64,000 nucleotides of DNA from Xylaria sp. FL1777 (taxonomy: Eukaryota > Ascomycota > Sordariomycetes > Xylariales > Xylariaceae): assembly GCA_022578965.1 (NCBI GenBank), contig MU400646.1:1-64000 (forward strand), in the 5' to 3' direction. The notes under the pieces are model-generated. The model had not been told where the DNA came from. It saw only the letters and a list, made by a program, of their open reading frames with translations, and searched no databases. Positions 61,512 to 64,000 of this stretch are shown piece by piece. Positions within the stretch are counted from its first letter, which is position 1, and each line of letters starts with the position of its first letter. Both the position numbers and the translations under genes were made by a program.

Positions 61512-63432
61512 TCCCTCGTAAGCGGGTGGAGGTCTGGATTGGGTGTTTTGGGGCCTCTGGAACTCGCAGGTCAGAGGCCCTCTTCAGGCGATTGAGAGAG
61601 GGTCGACTCAGTCGAAGCTGGTCGGCGGAACGGGGACCGATGTGCGGAGTAATGGGAGTGCGGTGGTCGTATGCGCAGCTGAGAAAATAAGAAGCGATAC
61701 GGACGGTATGGCACCGGGGGTAAGATGAGACGAGGAGCCGTATAGAATGTATGTGCTCGTGCGGTGTGCGGGGATGACCCTCGCAAGTGCACCGTCGACA
61801 CAATGACTACGGTCTATCGCATGCCATCGACATTCGCTCAGGCAACTGGCTAACTCGGGGTTCGGACTTCGAGCGGCGAAAGGGTTGGTCGGTCGTTGAG
61901 GCGGGCGGCTGTTGGCTTGTGGAAGACACGGCGCGCGCCGGCGGACAGGAGAAGAATAGGAAGAGAAAGCGAAATTGAATTGCGGCAACAGAAAGGAATG
62001 TGAGGCGAGGCGAGGCGAGACGAGGTGGGAAAGTGTGTCTGTCTAGGTATGGTGAGAGGTAAGAGGTGGATGGCGAGTGGTGGGTGAATGGTGAGTGGAG
62101 AGTGGGTAGCAGATATCTAATCTATACTGTACTAGGTCGGTATACGTACCTATGTAGGTGATTAATCAACACTAGGTGTTTTATACTAGTTTCTGTATGT
62201 ACCTAAGAAGTGAAGGAGACGAGAGAATGGATATCGGAGCCGGGAGTCTGGTTCTCTAGTCCTGCGAGCGGGTCTGCGTGAGCTGGGTCTTCTTTTCTTT
62301 CCACCCTTCTCCAAGTACGAAAGAGAAGCACAGAAGAGGATCGATCAGGTTGGCGGGAGTGATTACAGAGCAAACGAGGGTTCGACAAACGGGAGAATTA
62401 ATAATAGTCATGGGTATTGGTTTCTGACGGGTGCATGCATGCAGCTTGCGGAATCGGTGTAGATGACGTGAGTGCAGTGGCTTCAGGCTTCAGCATCAGG
62501 AACCGAGCGTCTGTCGAACATCCACCAAAAGAGACATTCGATCAGGGGATTGCTTTGTCGAATTGGTGGCTTGGCGAAATACAGGCAGACCCGTCGCCCG
62601 GCTCGCGCAATAATAAAGAAAGTCGGTTACATCAGCACTCAGCCAAGTCTGACGTAGATAATGTAACTTGGATGGTGAAGCAACGGAGTGACCCGAGGCT
62701 TCAAAGATATCATGGATGTTGCCGAGCAGATAACTACCGTGCCTGGGTCAACCGTTACAGCACGCTGTAGTACATATTGCTGTGGCTGTAACTGTAGCTT
62801 ATAGCCTGTAACTGATCTGACGTAGGCTGTGGCCCGAGGAACGTATGAGATGCTGAGCCTCTCGGATCTTGTGTGCACAGGTCTAAGTAGGTATTTATAC
62901 CTACCCACGTTGGTAGTTGGCAGGCAATTAGACATTACGGGAGTAGCCGATAAAGTTAGGTAGCCTACCGTTGCATTGTACTCCGCATACAGATCACAGG
63001 TTAGACTTTTCTACAGAAAATTCGAATCATTAGATAACTACTAGGTATGTAGATAATGAGTTGATTCAAGTTGATGCTAATGTGTATGATAAGATACTTA
63101 CCTACTTACCTAATCGGTTAGTATTATACAGAGCATGGCCGTAAAAGCTTATCCGCTCGGTAGGTTGTAGGTGGGGATTGTCGATTGATTGCGCCATTGG
63201 AGATAACGGGCATGCAGCCTAGTCCCAATGAGGCTTGGGTTGTTTCTGAAATATGTACTATACTATGTACAGGGTAAGTTCTCAGGAAATCGACCATGTT
63301 GGGATCACATGACCTCTAGCTCTCGGGTGGTAGCGTACAGGGAGCGATTTTGTCAAATCGGCCGACGACCTCTAAACCCTCCCATCGTCCCCCGTCATCG
63401 TCCCCGGCCGCGAACACCACCAACCGCCCATC
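61512..63432. other. Shared upstream region of carrier and qcr7
   Basis: The two genes are divergent, so both promoters lie here. Near 62004 there are GAGGC tandem units, followed by GGTGAG-like degenerate repeats to about 62110. TACCTA strings occur at 62.1-62.2 and 62.9-63.1 kb. No additional gene is supported. Confidence 0.45.
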
Positions 63433-63903
63433 ATGTCGTACCCGAGTCTCGCCCCCTTTGTCTTGAAGCGCCCCTGGCTGCGCAACCTCCTCACGCCTCT
63501 TGCCGGCTGGTACGCCAACGCTGCCGGCTACCGCCAGCTCGGCCTTCGGTTCGTGCGCTCCGATACTCCCCTCCTTCCGCATCCCGACGCCAATTCGAAC
63601 AGCCTGTCAATTGGATTTCAGTGCCCTGCCCTCTTAGAGAAAGAGCTCTTGTTCATGGAAGGAACTCCGATTGGATGCTGAAATGCTGCCGGAAAGGAAT
63701 TGAGACAATGCTAACAGGTGGCTTATTACCACGTTAACAGAGCCGATGACTTGATCTCCGAGGAGAACGAGACGGTGCTGAAGGCTCTGCAGCGCCTCCC
63801 TCCCCAAGAGGCCTATGACCGCGTCCACCGAATCCGCCGCGCTATTCAGTGCAGTGTCACCCACAAGCTGCTACCCAAGGACCAGTGGACCAAGCCTGAG
63901 GAA
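63433..63903 (+). CDS. qcr7: Complex III subunit 7 (Qcr7), 3' end missing
   Basis: Exon 1 (63433-63548) starts [20 protein letters not shown] and ends [10 protein letters not shown] 192-nt intron with a GTTCGT donor follows. Exon 2 (63741-63903) resumes [20 protein letters not shown], with [20 protein letters not shown], and ends [16 protein letters not shown] donor then opens an intron that runs past the window, so about the last 30 residues are outside. This is the 14-kDa, matrix-side subunit of the ubiquinol-cytochrome c reductase complex, which stabilises cytochrome b. The sequence is nearly canonical, there is no cleavable presequence, and the ATG at 63433 fits the family. Confidence 0.97.
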
Positions 63904-64000
63904 GTACGTATAGCTAATCATACTACTGCATCAAACCCCTAGCCTAGATGGGCTAGGGTGAGGCGAATTCGACGCTGGCTAAAAAGCATGAGGTGGAAAG

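Noticed and set aside
62417..62770. 117-codon plus-strand open frame
   Set aside because: Lies in the carrier/qcr7 promoter region, no domain, random-looking translation.

Overview
The window looks like nuclear DNA of a filamentous ascomycete (Pezizomycotina, probably Sordariomycetes; the class is my inference). The evidence is short spliceosomal introns of about 47-150 nt with GTAAGT/GTATGT/GTACGT donors and CTAAC-like branch sites, an APSES regulator of the StuA/ASM-1 type, a Pezizomycotina-type STAND/ankyrin-like gene, and an extreme AT-only block that looks like repeat-induced point mutation (RIP). Genes are sparse. About eleven are well supported, and most are spliced, so single open frames show only pieces of them. 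Exon borders below were worked out by hand from frame, splice signals and family similarity.

Layout. 1-1497 is an AT-rich block without coding capacity, closed by four copies of a 26-bp tandem repeat. 2480-3998 (-) is a five-exon DUF6594 membrane protein. 4-14 kb holds no gene I can name. 14342-15280 (-) is a one-exon BRCT protein. 15.3-31 kb is a gene desert rich in TACCTA/TAGGTA strings and in a recurrent 9-mer, TACGCAGTA. 32818-34831 (+) is the developmental regulator stuA, with a long leader and a curious 408-nt in-frame open extension upstream of its ATG. 39245-40414 (-) is a membrane-anchored Hsp70-like ATPase. 41701-43100 (+) is a secreted SGNH hydrolase. 43649-44679 and 45846-46797 (+) are two BTB/POZ paralogues. 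Two MITE-like elements with terminal inverted repeats (40761-40979 and 43191-43400) flank the SGNH gene. 49403-50119 (-) is a two-exon, probably mitochondrial protein of unknown function. 55383-59248 (+) is a large STAND-like gene. 60087-61511 (-) is a mitochondrial NAD-type carrier. The window ends inside qcr7 (complex III subunit 7).

There is no operon-like logic. Housekeeping functions (carrier, qcr7, the 207-aa protein) lie towards the right end, and fast-evolving accessory genes (BTB pair, STAND-like gene, SGNH hydrolase, Hsp70-like) sit among mobile-element remnants. Two accessory genes carry a frame break at a 7-base homopolymer (G7 in the first BTB gene, T7 in the STAND-like gene). 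This could be young decay or homopolymer error in the assembly. I did not find a convincing new multi-gene system. The most unusual signals are the dispersed TACGCAGTA motif, the stuA N-terminal open frame and the paired MITEs.
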